DNA of 12,965 nucleotides, from the NCBI GenBank assembly GCA_031255425.1, contig JAIRSN010000111.1, positions 1 to 12,965 on the forward strand, given 5' to 3'. Every line of letters begins with the position of its first letter. Within the stretch, counting starts at the first letter, position 1. The stretch is from Dysgonamonadaceae bacterium (GTDB taxonomy: Bacteria; Bacteroidota; Bacteroidia; Bacteroidales; Azobacteroidaceae). Below the pieces are notes generated by a model. The model made no database searches, was not told where the DNA came from, and was given only the letters and a program-made list of their open reading frames with translations. The translations under genes and the position numbers were made by a program. Below, piece after piece: positions 5,666 through 12,965 of the stretch.

Positions 5666-8204
5666 TTAGCTTCTTTTTAATTGGTTCGACGAGTAATTCG
5701 ATGTCGCCGGCGCCGGCAATCAACAATACATCTGTTTTTTCTTTATCGATAACATTTACCAGATCGGCATAGTTGACCAACTGCTTATCCGGTACCGTGA
5801 GTAGATCCAAAATCAGTTGCGAAGACACTCCCGCGATGGGTTCTTCCCTTGCCGGATAGATCGGCGTCAGGATCACCTTGTCCGGCAAAGATAGCGATTT
5901 TGCAAATTCTTTGTAAAAATCGTTCGTGCGGGAATACAAATGAGGTTGGAAAACGACCGTCAGTTTCCGGTGGGGGTATAATTTCCGTACCGACGAGATG
6001 CTTGCTTCCAATTCTTCCGGATGGTGCGCATAATCGTCAATTAAAACTATTTTATCTGTTTTGATATGGAAATCGAAGCGCCGTTTCACGCCTTGAAACG
6101 ATGCCATCCCCTGTCGTAATTCTTCTTCCGAAACGCCGTTTAGCCAGGCAATGGCCAATGCTGCTACGGCATTCGAGATGTTAATCTCCACCGGAACGCC
6201 CAACTGAATGTCTTTCACGACGGTTTCCGGTGCTACAAAATCGAAATAAATTTCCCCGTTCCCAATCCGGATGTTTTGAGCGTAAAAATCAAGCCCGGCG
6301 GAAAACTGCGAATCCGGTTCATACCGGGGAACCGATGCATAACGGTAGAGCCGGACGTTTTTCTGCAACCGGGGCGTAATATTCACCTTCTGTTCCAACA
6401 ACAGTGTGCCGCCCTCCCGGATGAGGGAAGTGAAATGGACAAACGCTTCCCGGTAGTTTTCTTCGGTTCCGTAAATATCCAGATGATCGGGAGCAACCGA
6501 CGTGATCACCGCCATAGAGGGCGAAAGCCAATGAAAAGAGCGGTCGTATTCGTCTGCTTCCAACACCGTTAAGTCGCTGGTGCGGGAGATAAGCAGGTTG
6601 TTATTGTAATTTTTCAGGATTCCTCCTAAAAAGGCGCTGCAATCGACTTTCGATTGTTTCAGCAAATGGGCGATCATCCCGGAAGTCGTTGTCTTGCCAT
6701 GCGTACCTGCTACGCAAATTCCTCGTTTGGTTTTCGTTATCTCGCCCAAGACCTGCGCCCGTTTCATGACTTCAAAGCCGTTGGTACGGAAATAAGTCAA
6801 CTCCGAGTGGTCGGACGGAACGGCAGGGGTAAAAACGACCTGCGTATGCTCCTTGTCCTTAAATATTTCCGGAATCAGGCGGATGTCATCCTCATAATGA
6901 ATTTGAGCGCCTTCTTCATTCAGTTGTTGCGTTAAAGCGGATGCTACTTTGTCGTAGCCGCCGACCCGTTTCCCGTTTGCAAGGAAATAACGGATCAGGT
7001 TGCTCATGCCGATACCTCCTGCGCCGATGAAATAAACGTTTTCGCGTGCCGTGCATGGCGTGCCGCGCAACCCAAGTATGTTTTCTATTTCATCTACAAT
7101 TTTATCGGCGGAGTCCGGCAAAGCCATTTTCAGTATGTTTTCGCTCAGTTTTTTCAACCGGGCTTCCTGGCAGACCAGGTCCAGCGCTTCCGGAATCAGG
7201 CGGTTCATGGCGTCTTTGTCCGCAATCAGGACGGCGGCATCCTTCTCCGCTAATGCCTTTGCGTTTTTGGATTGATGGTCTTCCGCAACGTTCGGAGAGG
7301 GAACCAGGATGACCGGCTTTCCCAACAAGCAAAATTCGGAAATCGACCCGGCACCCGCCCGCGAAATAATCAGATCGGCAACCGAATAAGCCAAGTCCAT
7401 CCGGGAAATAAATTCTACCGGATGTACCATACCCGGCAACCGGCGCCCGGAAGAGTGGATGTTTTTGTAATAGTATTTTCCTGTTTGCCAGATAAATTGC
7501 ACCTCGCCGGCTTCAATCTCTTTCAGCGACGCCTCGATGCTTTCGTTGATCGTCCGGGCGCCTAAACTGCCTCCGATAACCAGAATCGTTTTTTTACCGG
7601 GATTCAATCCGAAACAGGCATAGCCTTCTTTCCTTTTATCTTCTGTGACGACCAAGTCCTGCCGGACGGGATTCCCTGTCATAACAATTTTTTCTGCGGG
7701 GAAAAATCGCTCCATCCCTTCGTAAGCGACACATATTCCGGCTGCTTTTTTTGCCAACAGTTTATTGGTCACTCCGGCATACGAATTTTGTTCCTGAATC
7801 AGCACGGGGATGCCTTTCCGTGTAGCCGCTTTCAGTACCGGCCCGCTGGCGTAGCCGCCGACTCCGATGACCATATCCGGCCGGAACGCTTGGAGAATCT
7901 TACGCGCCAACGATAAACTTTTGTTCAGTTTCCAGAGTACGGCTATGTTTTTCAACCAGTTTTTCCGGTCAAAACCCGCCACCGGCAAACCAATGATTTC
8001 GTAACCGGCTTCGGGTACTTGTTTCATCTCCATCCGGTTTTCCGCTCCTACGAAAAGGATTTCCGTATCGGCGTACCTCGATTTCAAGGCATTGGCGATT
8101 GACAGAGCCGGGAAAATATGTCCGCCGGTACCGCCTCCGCTGATGATAATCTTTAGCGGCGAACGGCGGGCGGCGAGCGGCAAACGGCAAGGGACTTGTT
8201 TCAT
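5658..8204 (-). CDS. murG/murC: MurG-MurC fusion: lipid II GlcNAc-transferase joined to UDP-MurNAc--L-alanine ligase
   Basis: One uninterrupted frame of 848 codons contains two complete enzymes. Residues about 17-376 are MurG, which adds GlcNAc to lipid I at the inner face of the membrane. It has GGGTGGH at 23-29, then GGYASGP, QEQNSYAG, GGSLGA, the SRAGAGSISE sugar-nucleotide motif and VPSPNVAEDHQ. Residues about 390-848 are MurC, which joins L-alanine to UDP-MurNAc in the cytoplasm. It has the N-terminal dinucleotide-like fold VYFIGAGGIGMS, the ATP loop GTHGKTTTS at 500-508, EADEYDRSF and DDYAHHPEE. The linker (377-389) is G/C-rich and repetitive, and no frame has a stop codon near the junction. 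The ATG overlaps the ftsW stop as ATGA, but residues 2-16 come from a heptamer repeat and are not MurG-like. The two genes are normally separate and adjacent in Bacteroidetes. An internal in-frame TTG (7068-7070) could give separate MurC. Confidence 0.9.
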   Translation of the reverse strand: MKQVPCRLPLAARRSPLKIIISGGGTGGHIFPALSIANALKSRYADTEILFVGAENRMEMKQVPEAGYEIIGLPVAGFDRKNWLKNIAVLWKLNKSLSLARKILQAFRPDMVIGVGGYASGPVLKAATRKGIPVLIQEQNSYAGVTNKLLAKKAAGICVAYEGMERFFPAEKIVMTGNPVRQDLVVTEDKRKEGYACFGLNPGKKTILVIGGSLGARTINESIEASLKEIEAGEVQFIWQTGKYYYKNIHSSGRRLPGMVHPVEFISRMDLAYSVADLIISRAGAGSISEFCLLGKPVILVPSPNVAEDHQSKNAKALAEKDAAVLIADKDAMNRLIPEALDLVCQEARLKKLSENILKMALPDSADKIVDEIENILGLRGTPCTARENVYFIGAGGIGMSNLIRYFLANGKRVGGYDKVASALTQQLNEEGAQIHYEDDIRLIPEIFKDKEHTQVVFTPAVPSDHSELTYFRTNGFEVMKRAQVLGEITKTKRGICVAGTHGKTTTSGMIAHLLKQSKVDCSAFLGGILKNYNNNLLISRTSDLTVLEADEYDRSFHWLSPSMAVITSVAPDHLDIYGTEENYREAFVHFTSLIREGGTLLLEQKVNITPRLQKNVRLYRYASVPRYEPDSQFSAGLDFYAQNIRIGNGEIYFDFVAPETVVKDIQLGVPVEINISNAVAALAIAWLNGVSEEELRQGMASFQGVKRRFDFHIKTDKIVLIDDYAHHPEELEASISSVRKLYPHRKLTVVFQPHLYSRTNDFYKEFAKSLSLPDKVILTPIYPAREEPIAGVSSQLILDLLTVPDKQLVNYADLVNVIDKEKTDVLLIAGAGDIELLVEPIKKKLND
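7041..7068. repeat. Imperfect 14-bp tandem duplication at the murG/murC junction
   Basis: Read on the minus strand, GCGCGGCACGCCAT (7068 to 7055) is followed at once by GCACGGCACGCGAA (7054 to 7041), matching at 11 of 14 positions and sharing CGGCACGC. It encodes most of the inter-domain linker and belongs to neither enzyme family. The G/C content is far above that of the flanking coding sequence. It resembles short palindromic or near-palindromic intergenic repeats found in many bacterial genomes, but copies elsewhere in this genome cannot be checked from this window. Confidence 0.5.
8155..8187. repeat. Heptamer tandem repeat at the start of murG
   Basis: Four consecutive 7-base units fitting CCGYYYG on the minus strand (CAAACGG, CGAGCGG, CGGGCGG and CGAACGG on the plus strand, from 8187 down to 8160) plus a partial fifth. 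They lie directly after the murG start codon region and encode an Arg/Pro/Leu/Ala-rich stretch absent from other MurG proteins. Seven is not a multiple of three, so a gain or loss of one unit would shift the frame between the ATG at 8204 and the MurG domain. The core GGCGGGCGGCG (8165-8175, plus strand) recurs on the minus strand in the murD extension (10788-10798). Confidence 0.65.
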
Positions 8205-9430
8205 GATTCTTCTTCGTTTACAATGATTGCGTGTTTTTTCGCTTCAATCAGTTCTTCCTCAATTTCTTCTTCTCTTTTTATTCCTTTCGGATTTTCGTAA
8301 CGGCTGACGCTTAATATGATTCCGAAATAGATACACGTGACTAAGATAGAAGTACCGCCTTTGCTGATCACCGGCAACGGCTGACCGGTTACAGGGATTA
8401 CGCCTACGGCAACAGCCATATTTGCCAAGGCTTGAGTCACAATAATAAAAGCGAACCCCATTACCATGTATTTGGGAAAAAGTTTTTCACACCGGTTGGC
8501 GATGACTCCCGCGCGTATAAAGAGTATGACATACAGCAACAGAACCATAAAGCCGCCCAGCAAGCCGGTTTCTTCGAGAATGATGGCATAAATAAAATCC
8601 GAAAAAGCCTGCGGAAGAAAATCTCTTTCGATGCTGTGCCCCGGAAATGTTCCGAAGATCCGGGCGCCTCCGTTGGAAATGGCAATGTTGGCATGGACTA
8701 CCTGGTAATTACCTTTCGTAATGACAAAATTGGGGTCGTGGACATTCACATCTTCCTTGAATTCTTCGATGCGATCTACCCACGTATCCGACCGTGGAAG
8801 AAACTTGAGCTTCTCGTAAGGCAGGAATGTAATGGTGCCGTACAGCAGGGCGGCAAATCCGATGCCGCATAAAGTCAACCAGCCCATCCTTTTCAGTGAA
8901 ATCCGGCCGACGAACATCATCAAAAAGATTATTCCAAACAACAGAACCGCCGTAGAAGCGTTGTCTATAAAAATGACCCCACAGGTTATTCCGGTGATAA
9001 GCAGTATTTGGGTGAAGATTTTTTTATCGTTTGCTTCATCTCTTTTGCTAAGTAAAAAAGCGGTCAATACAATCAGGCAGAGCTTGGCGATTTCCGACGG
9101 CTGAAAAGAAACACCTGCTATTTCAAGCCAGCGGGAACCGCCGTTGATAGTACGACCGAAAAACCGGGTGACGATAAGTAATCCCCAAGCGACAACGAGC
9201 AAAACGCCGATGATGGAAAAGAATTTGGGCGGAATGGAATGAAAAAGCAGCACGAACCCCAAGCCACCCAAAAGAAACAGGAAATGGCGAGATATGGGTT
9301 TCCAGTACTCGGTCCGGTAGGTCAACGTGCTGGAAGCGCTATATACTTCCACGATGGAAATCAGGCACAGCAACAGGAATATAAACCATATCACTCTGTC
9401 TCCCCGGAATATTTTCTTTATAAAGTCCAT
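8201..9430 (-). CDS. ftsW: FtsW, septal peptidoglycan polymerase (SEDS family)
   Basis: A multi-spanning inner-membrane glycosyltransferase of 409 residues that polymerises lipid II at the division site with a partner class B PBP, which is not in this window. About ten membrane segments can be seen. The large extracytoplasmic loop ends in RDFLPQAFSDFIYAIILEETG (269-289), in which Asp278 is the counterpart of the catalytic SEDS aspartate. The C-terminal signature PLPVISKGGTS is at 351-361. The cytoplasmic tail (about 378-409) is strongly charged and rich in glutamate. Position between murD and murG favours FtsW over RodA. It starts 30 bp after the murD end and its TGA overlaps the murG ATG, so murG translation is probably coupled. 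Confidence 0.94.
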   Translation of the reverse strand: MDFIKKIFRGDRVIWFIFLLLCLISIVEVYSASSTLTYRTEYWKPISRHFLFLLGGLGFVLLFHSIPPKFFSIIGVLLVVAWGLLIVTRFFGRTINGGSRWLEIAGVSFQPSEIAKLCLIVLTAFLLSKRDEANDKKIFTQILLITGITCGVIFIDNASTAVLLFGIIFLMMFVGRISLKRMGWLTLCGIGFAALLYGTITFLPYEKLKFLPRSDTWVDRIEEFKEDVNVHDPNFVITKGNYQVVHANIAISNGGARIFGTFPGHSIERDFLPQAFSDFIYAIILEETGLLGGFMVLLLYVILFIRAGVIANRCEKLFPKYMVMGFAFIIVTQALANMAVAVGVIPVTGQPLPVISKGGTSILVTCIYFGIILSVSRYENPKGIKREEEIEEELIEAKKHAIIVNEEES

Positions 9431-9460
9431 ATTTAATCTGTTTTTGATGATTCCCGTTTT

Positions 9461-9697
9461 TTATAACTTTCGTACACATTCCTTAAACTGTCTCCCCCGG
9501 TCTTCGTAATTTTGAAACAAATCAAAACTCGCACAACAGGGCGACAACAAGACGGTATCCCCTTTTTGAGCCACAGCGTATGCCTGATTAACGGCTTCCT
9601 TCATTGAGCCGGCATCCAGTATAGCCGCTACTTTGCCGTCGAAACAGGCGTGCAGTTTTGAATTGTCGACGCCCAAGAAAATCAGAGCGCGGCATTT
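9461..9697 (-). pseudogene. murD: Severed C-terminal segment of murD after the in-frame TAA
   Basis: About 78 codons in exactly the same frame as the preceding murD segment, ending in TAA 30 bp before ftsW. It begins KCRALIFLGVDNSKLH, the direct continuation of the MurD C-terminal domain. It keeps LLSPCCASFDLFQNYEDRG, the conserved motif near the end of MurD that in E. coli MurD lies by the substrate glutamate. The sequence shows no decay beyond the stop codon itself. A TTG at 9674-9676 is the first candidate restart, but a separate peptide from it would lack the first strand of its domain. It is best read as part of one murD gene, not as an independent gene. Confidence 0.85.
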
Positions 9698-10870
9698 TTA
9701 TATAACTAACGACTCTATTTCGCTGTAATCATTTCCTTTGTCGGTTCCGCCAAGCATCAGGACGGTCGGCGTCTTCATGCTTTGAAGGGCATACCAGCAG
9801 GCATTGACATTCGTCGCTTTGGAATCGTTGATGTATTCCACTCCTTTCACCCGCGCTACCTTTTCCAGGCGATGCTCCACGCCTTTGAAATTACTCAGCG
9901 ACCGGCGAATATTTTCATCCTTAATATCCAACAATCTGGCCGCGATTCCGGCCGCTAACGAATTATATAAATTGTGCGTCCCCGTTAATGCTACTAATTC
10001 TTCTTCCATTATAAATTTATCATTAGAGGTTTCTATATTAATCTTTTTATCTTCAATATATGCTTTGACTCCCGCTGTTTTCTTTTCGGCAAAAGGATAA
10101 AGAACCGCAGCCGGTTTTCGTTTCAAAATCTCACGGGAAACGACAGGGTCGTCGTTCCAATAGATGAAAGCGTCCTTTTCCGTTTGATTTTGCAAGATTC
10201 GCAGCTTGGAGTCTACATAATTTTGTATTTCATAATTGTACCGGTCCAAATGATCCGGAGTGATGTTCAGCAAAACGGCAATATCCGCTTTGAATTGATA
10301 CATCCCGTCCAATTGGAAGCTGCTTAGTTCAATCACATAATAATCGTATTCCTTCTCAGCCACTTGCAGTGCCAAACTATCGCCTATGTTTCCGGCTAAT
10401 CCGACATTCAGTCCGGCTTCTTTCAGAATATGATACGTGAGCGCGGTTGTCGTTGTCTTCCCATTGCTTCCGGTGATGCAAATCATTTTTGCTTTGGTGT
10501 AGCGCCCGGCCAATTCGATTTCGGAAATAACCGGTATTTGTTTTTCTTTCAGTTTTTTGATGATGGGCGCCTGGTCCGGTATGCCCGGACTTTTAACGGC
10601 TTCGTCGGCAGACAGGATTAAGTTTTCAGTATGTTGATTTTCCTCGAAAACAATGTCGTATTTATTGAAAAGCGCTTTGTATTTCGGTTTTATTTCCGAA
10701 AAATCGGACACAAAAACATCGAAGCCCTGTTTCTTCGCCAAAACCGCCGCGCCTGCACCGCTCTCGCCGCCGCCAAGGACGACTAAGCGCCGCCCGCCGG
10801 CGTTCCCGCAAGTCTTGGGGGAAGTTTCGCAACCTTCTTTTTTGCCACACATATTCATGCCTTTTTCCAT
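9698..10870 (-). CDS. murD: MurD, UDP-MurNAc-L-alanine--D-glutamate ligase, cut short by an in-frame stop
   Basis: Cytoplasmic ligase that adds D-glutamate to UDP-MurNAc-L-Ala. The frame gives 390 residues before TAA; the full gene through 9461 would be about 468. The N-terminal nucleotide-binding fold starts at RRLVVLGGGESGAG (27-40). The ATP loop GSNGKTTTT is at 134-142, with ITPDHLDRY and later EHRLEKVARVKGVEYINDSKATN intact. The frame stops inside the third domain, right after GGTDKGNDYSEIESLVI, so the product as written should be inactive, judging from the known role of that domain in substrate binding. The start lies 3 bp after the mraY stop. The first 26 residues, including three Cys, are an extension not found in typical MurD. 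In-frame ATGs at codons 5 and 7 do not remove most of it. Confidence 0.9.
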   Translation of the reverse strand: MEKGMNMCGKKEGCETSPKTCGNAGGRRLVVLGGGESGAGAAVLAKKQGFDVFVSDFSEIKPKYKALFNKYDIVFEENQHTENLILSADEAVKSPGIPDQAPIIKKLKEKQIPVISEIELAGRYTKAKMICITGSNGKTTTTALTYHILKEAGLNVGLAGNIGDSLALQVAEKEYDYYVIELSSFQLDGMYQFKADIAVLLNITPDHLDRYNYEIQNYVDSKLRILQNQTEKDAFIYWNDDPVVSREILKRKPAAVLYPFAEKKTAGVKAYIEDKKINIETSNDKFIMEEELVALTGTHNLYNSLAAGIAARLLDIKDENIRRSLSNFKGVEHRLEKVARVKGVEYINDSKATNVNACWYALQSMKTPTVLMLGGTDKGNDYSEIESLVI

Positions 10871-10873
10871 TAT

Positions 10874-12130
10874 TTATCTCATCTTTAATGTCGCTATGGC
10901 CAAGACAGCCAATATAATTCCTATCAGCCAGAAGCGGACGACGATTTTCGACTCCGGCACCGGGGCTATCGGGTGTTGAATGATTGCGTCAATCCCCGCA
11001 TTTCCTGCTTTCTGGAAATGATGATGCAAAGGAGTCATCTTAAATATCCGCTTTCCCGTACCGGTCTTTTTCTTTGAATATTTGAAATAAGATACCTGAA
11101 GCATTACGGAAACGCTCTCGGCGAGGAAAATACCGCAAAGAACAGGCAACAGCAATTCCTTGTGGATAACGATTGAGAACACGGCAATAATCCCCCCCAA
11201 GGTCAGCGAACCGGTATCGCCCATGAAAATCTGTGCCGGAAAGGCATTGTACCACAAGAACCCGATGCAGGCGCCGATAAAGGCGCTCGCAAACACCGCC
11301 AGCTCTTCACAACCGGGGATATACATGATATTCAGGTAAGCGGCAAACTCAAGGTGCGAAGATACATACGCTAAAATCCCTAACGCAACGCCGATAATGG
11401 CCGAACTGCCTGCCGTCAAGCCGTCCAAACCATCGGTCAGGTTCGCGCCGTTCGATACGGCGGTGACTATAAATATGGTGATCAAAACAAAAATCATCCA
11501 TGTGACCGCCGTGCGATGCTTCGGCATAAATGAAGCGAGATCCCGGTAATCCAAATTGTTGTTTTTTAAAAACGGAATCGTGGTCTGAGTCGATTTTACA
11601 TTCGGCGAATAAACGATTTCTTTTTTCTCCCCATCCCGGTGAATCTCTACATTTTCCCTCATTACGGCATTCGGGCTCAAATAAATTGTCAATCCGACGA
11701 TTAGACCCAGCCCGACTTGTGCGATTATTTTTATTTTGCCGGACAACCCGTCTTTCTTTTTCCGGAAAACCTTGATGTAGTCGTCGACAAATCCGAGCGT
11801 TCCCAGCCAGATGGTGGTAATCAGCATCAGAATAATATATATGTTCGACAAACGGGCAAGTAAGAGTACCGGAATCAGAATGGCAATGATAATGATGATT
11901 CCGCCCATGGTCGGCGTTCCTTTTTTCTGCATTTGTCCTTCCAGCCCAAGGTTGCGGATGGGTTCCCCGATCTGGTGCTTCTGCAATAAATTGATGATTC
12001 TTTTCCCTGTAATGGTCGAAAGAATCAACGATAAGATCAACGCAAACGCCGAACGGAAGGAAACATAGTGAAACATCCTTGCTCCGGGAAAATCCAACTG
12101 ATTGAGATAATGAAATAAATCGTATAGCAT
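10874..12130 (-). CDS. mraY: MraY, phospho-MurNAc-pentapeptide transferase
   Basis: Integral membrane enzyme of 418 residues that transfers phospho-MurNAc-pentapeptide from UDP to undecaprenyl phosphate, making lipid I. About ten membrane segments are visible. Motifs in order: GTPTMGGI at 71-78; the magnesium-binding aspartate pair in [17 protein letters not shown] (Asp116, Asp117); NLTDGLDGL at 230-238; FMGDTGSL at 302-309; and TPLHHHF, with the histidines at 369-371. The hydrophilic insertion at about 157-206 is the extra segment found in Bacteroidetes homologues and accounts for a length above the roughly 360 residues of E. coli MraY. The start ATG is 24 bp after the murE stop, behind an A-rich leader. 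Confidence 0.97.
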   Translation of the reverse strand: MLYDLFHYLNQLDFPGARMFHYVSFRSAFALILSLILSTITGKRIINLLQKHQIGEPIRNLGLEGQMQKKGTPTMGGIIIIIAILIPVLLLARLSNIYIILMLITTIWLGTLGFVDDYIKVFRKKKDGLSGKIKIIAQVGLGLIVGLTIYLSPNAVMRENVEIHRDGEKKEIVYSPNVKSTQTTIPFLKNNNLDYRDLASFMPKHRTAVTWMIFVLITIFIVTAVSNGANLTDGLDGLTAGSSAIIGVALGILAYVSSHLEFAAYLNIMYIPGCEELAVFASAFIGACIGFLWYNAFPAQIFMGDTGSLTLGGIIAVFSIVIHKELLLPVLCGIFLAESVSVMLQVSYFKYSKKKTGTGKRIFKMTPLHHHFQKAGNAGIDAIIQHPIAPVPESKIVVRFWLIGIILAVLAIATLKMR

Positions 12131-12154
12131 CTTTTTTTATTCTTTGTAAACCTT

Positions 12155-12965
12155 TTATGAATTAAATATTTCCCGCACCACTTCCCTGTCGTCGAAATGA
12201 TTTTTCACTCCTTTTATCTCCTGGTAATCTTCGTGGCCTTTTCCTGCAATCAGGATAACGTCGCCGGGTTGGGCGAGCAAACAGGCGGTTCGGATCGCTT
12301 CTTTCCGGTCGGTAATGCAAACGGCTTTTTTCTTTTCCTCCGCATCCAATCCCGCCGCCATATCGTTGATAATCTCGCCGGGTTCTTCAAAACGGGGATT
12401 GTCGGAGGTCAAAATCACCCGGTCGCTCAACCGCACGGCTTCTTTCGCCATGATCGGGCGCTTTCCTTTGTCCCGGTTGCCGCCGCAGCCGACCACCGTA
12501 ATTATCTTTCCGTCGCTGTTCAACACCTCGTTGATGGCATTCAATACATTGGTCAACGCATCCGGGGTGTGGGCATAATCGACAACAGCCGTGTAGCCGC
12601 CGGGAGAACGCAACGTTTCAAAGCGGCCGGACACCGATTGCAGCGTACTCAATAAAACCAATACCTCGTCGGGATTCCGCCCCAACAATACCGCAGCGCC
12701 GTAAACGGCCAGCAGGTTATACGCATTGAACTTCCCCACGAATTGAGTCAAAACCTCCGTGCCGTTGACGGTCATCAGTGTGCCGTCGAAATGCGTTTCC
12801 AATATTTTCCCTTTGAAATCGGCCAGCGATGTAAACGAATAGGTTTGCTTACCGGCCGGCGTATTTTGCAACAGGAACATCCCGTTTTTATCATCCTTAT
12901 TGGTCAATGCAAAAGCGTCTGCCGGAAGAAGGTCGAAAAATCCTTTCTTGGCATCCCGGTACGCC
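12155..12965 (-). CDS. murE: MurE, UDP-MurNAc-tripeptide ligase, C-terminal part (cut by window edge)
   Basis: About 269 C-terminal residues; the gene continues beyond the right edge of the window, where the frame is still open and MurE-like ([20 protein letters not shown]). The central domain end ([17 protein letters not shown]) is followed by the C-terminal domain with [36 protein letters not shown] and the closing [13 protein letters not shown] is the signature that distinguishes meso-diaminopimelate-adding MurE from the lysine-adding type, so this enzyme probably adds meso-DAP to UDP-MurNAc-L-Ala-D-Glu. The ATP loop lies upstream of the window. It ends in TAA 24 bp before mraY. Confidence 0.95.
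   Translation of the reverse strand, partial: AYRDAKKGFFDLLPADAFALTNKDDKNGMFLLQNTPAGKQTYSFTSLADFKGKILETHFDGTLMTVNGTEVLTQFVGKFNAYNLLAVYGAAVLLGRNPDEVLVLLSTLQSVSGRFETLRSPGGYTAVVDYAHTPDALTNVLNAINEVLNSDGKIITVVGCGGNRDKGKRPIMAKEAVRLSDRVILTSDNPRFEEPGEIINDMAAGLDAEEKKKAVCITDRKEAIRTACLLAQPGDVILIAGKGHEDYQEIKGVKNHFDDREVVREIFNS

Noticed and set aside
9698..9700. Recoding of TAA as an amino acid in this organism
   Set aside because: TAA ends mraY, ftsA, murE and murC exactly where the family lengths predict, so it is used as an ordinary stop.
1..12965. Mobile element, phage, CRISPR, defence or biosynthetic system
   Set aside because: All genes from 666 to the right edge are accounted for by wall synthesis, division, YqeY and the exporter. 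No transposase, integrase, regularly spaced repeats or unknown gene cassette is present.

Overview
The window is a piece of a division and cell-wall (dcw) cluster from a member of the Bacteroidetes, most likely Bacteroidales. The evidence is the gene content and order, MraY with the long mid-protein insertion seen in Bacteroidetes homologues, a Bacteroidales-like MurD and FtsZ, and A/T-rich leaders with no clear Shine-Dalgarno sites. I cannot name a genus. MurE carries the DNPR signature of meso-diaminopimelate-adding ligases, so the peptidoglycan is probably the DAP type.

Every recognised gene is on the minus strand, so transcription runs from high to low coordinates: murE (C-terminal part, cut by the window edge), mraY, murD, ftsW, a murG-murC fusion, ftsQ, ftsA, ftsZ, a GatB/YqeY-domain gene, and the two halves of a split ThrE-type threonine/serine exporter. 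Gaps are 30 bp or less and several junctions overlap (ftsW/murG 4 nt, murC/ftsQ 8 nt, the exporter pair 4 nt), so this looks like one continuous transcription unit. It ends near a hairpin at 592-636. MurE, MurD and MurC build the UDP-MurNAc-peptide. MraY and MurG make lipid I and lipid II. FtsW polymerises lipid II at the septum. FtsQ, FtsA and FtsZ form the divisome scaffold and Z-ring.

Two things stand out. First, murD is interrupted by an in-frame TAA (9698-9700), and the same reading frame then continues with perfectly recognisable MurD C-terminal sequence. Second, murG and murC form a single 848-codon frame with no stop in between, joined by a G/C-rich repetitive linker. Similar G/C-rich or repetitive DNA encodes non-family extensions at the starts of MurG and MurD. 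This suggests that short repeat-like DNA at gene boundaries has been absorbed into coding sequence.

Positions 1-665 hold no convincing protein gene. They are A/T-rich and contain several inverted repeats, including a long imperfect one at 292-400 that could be a structured RNA or the remnant of a small element. I see no mobile-element gene, CRISPR array, tRNA or rRNA, and no clear previously undescribed system.
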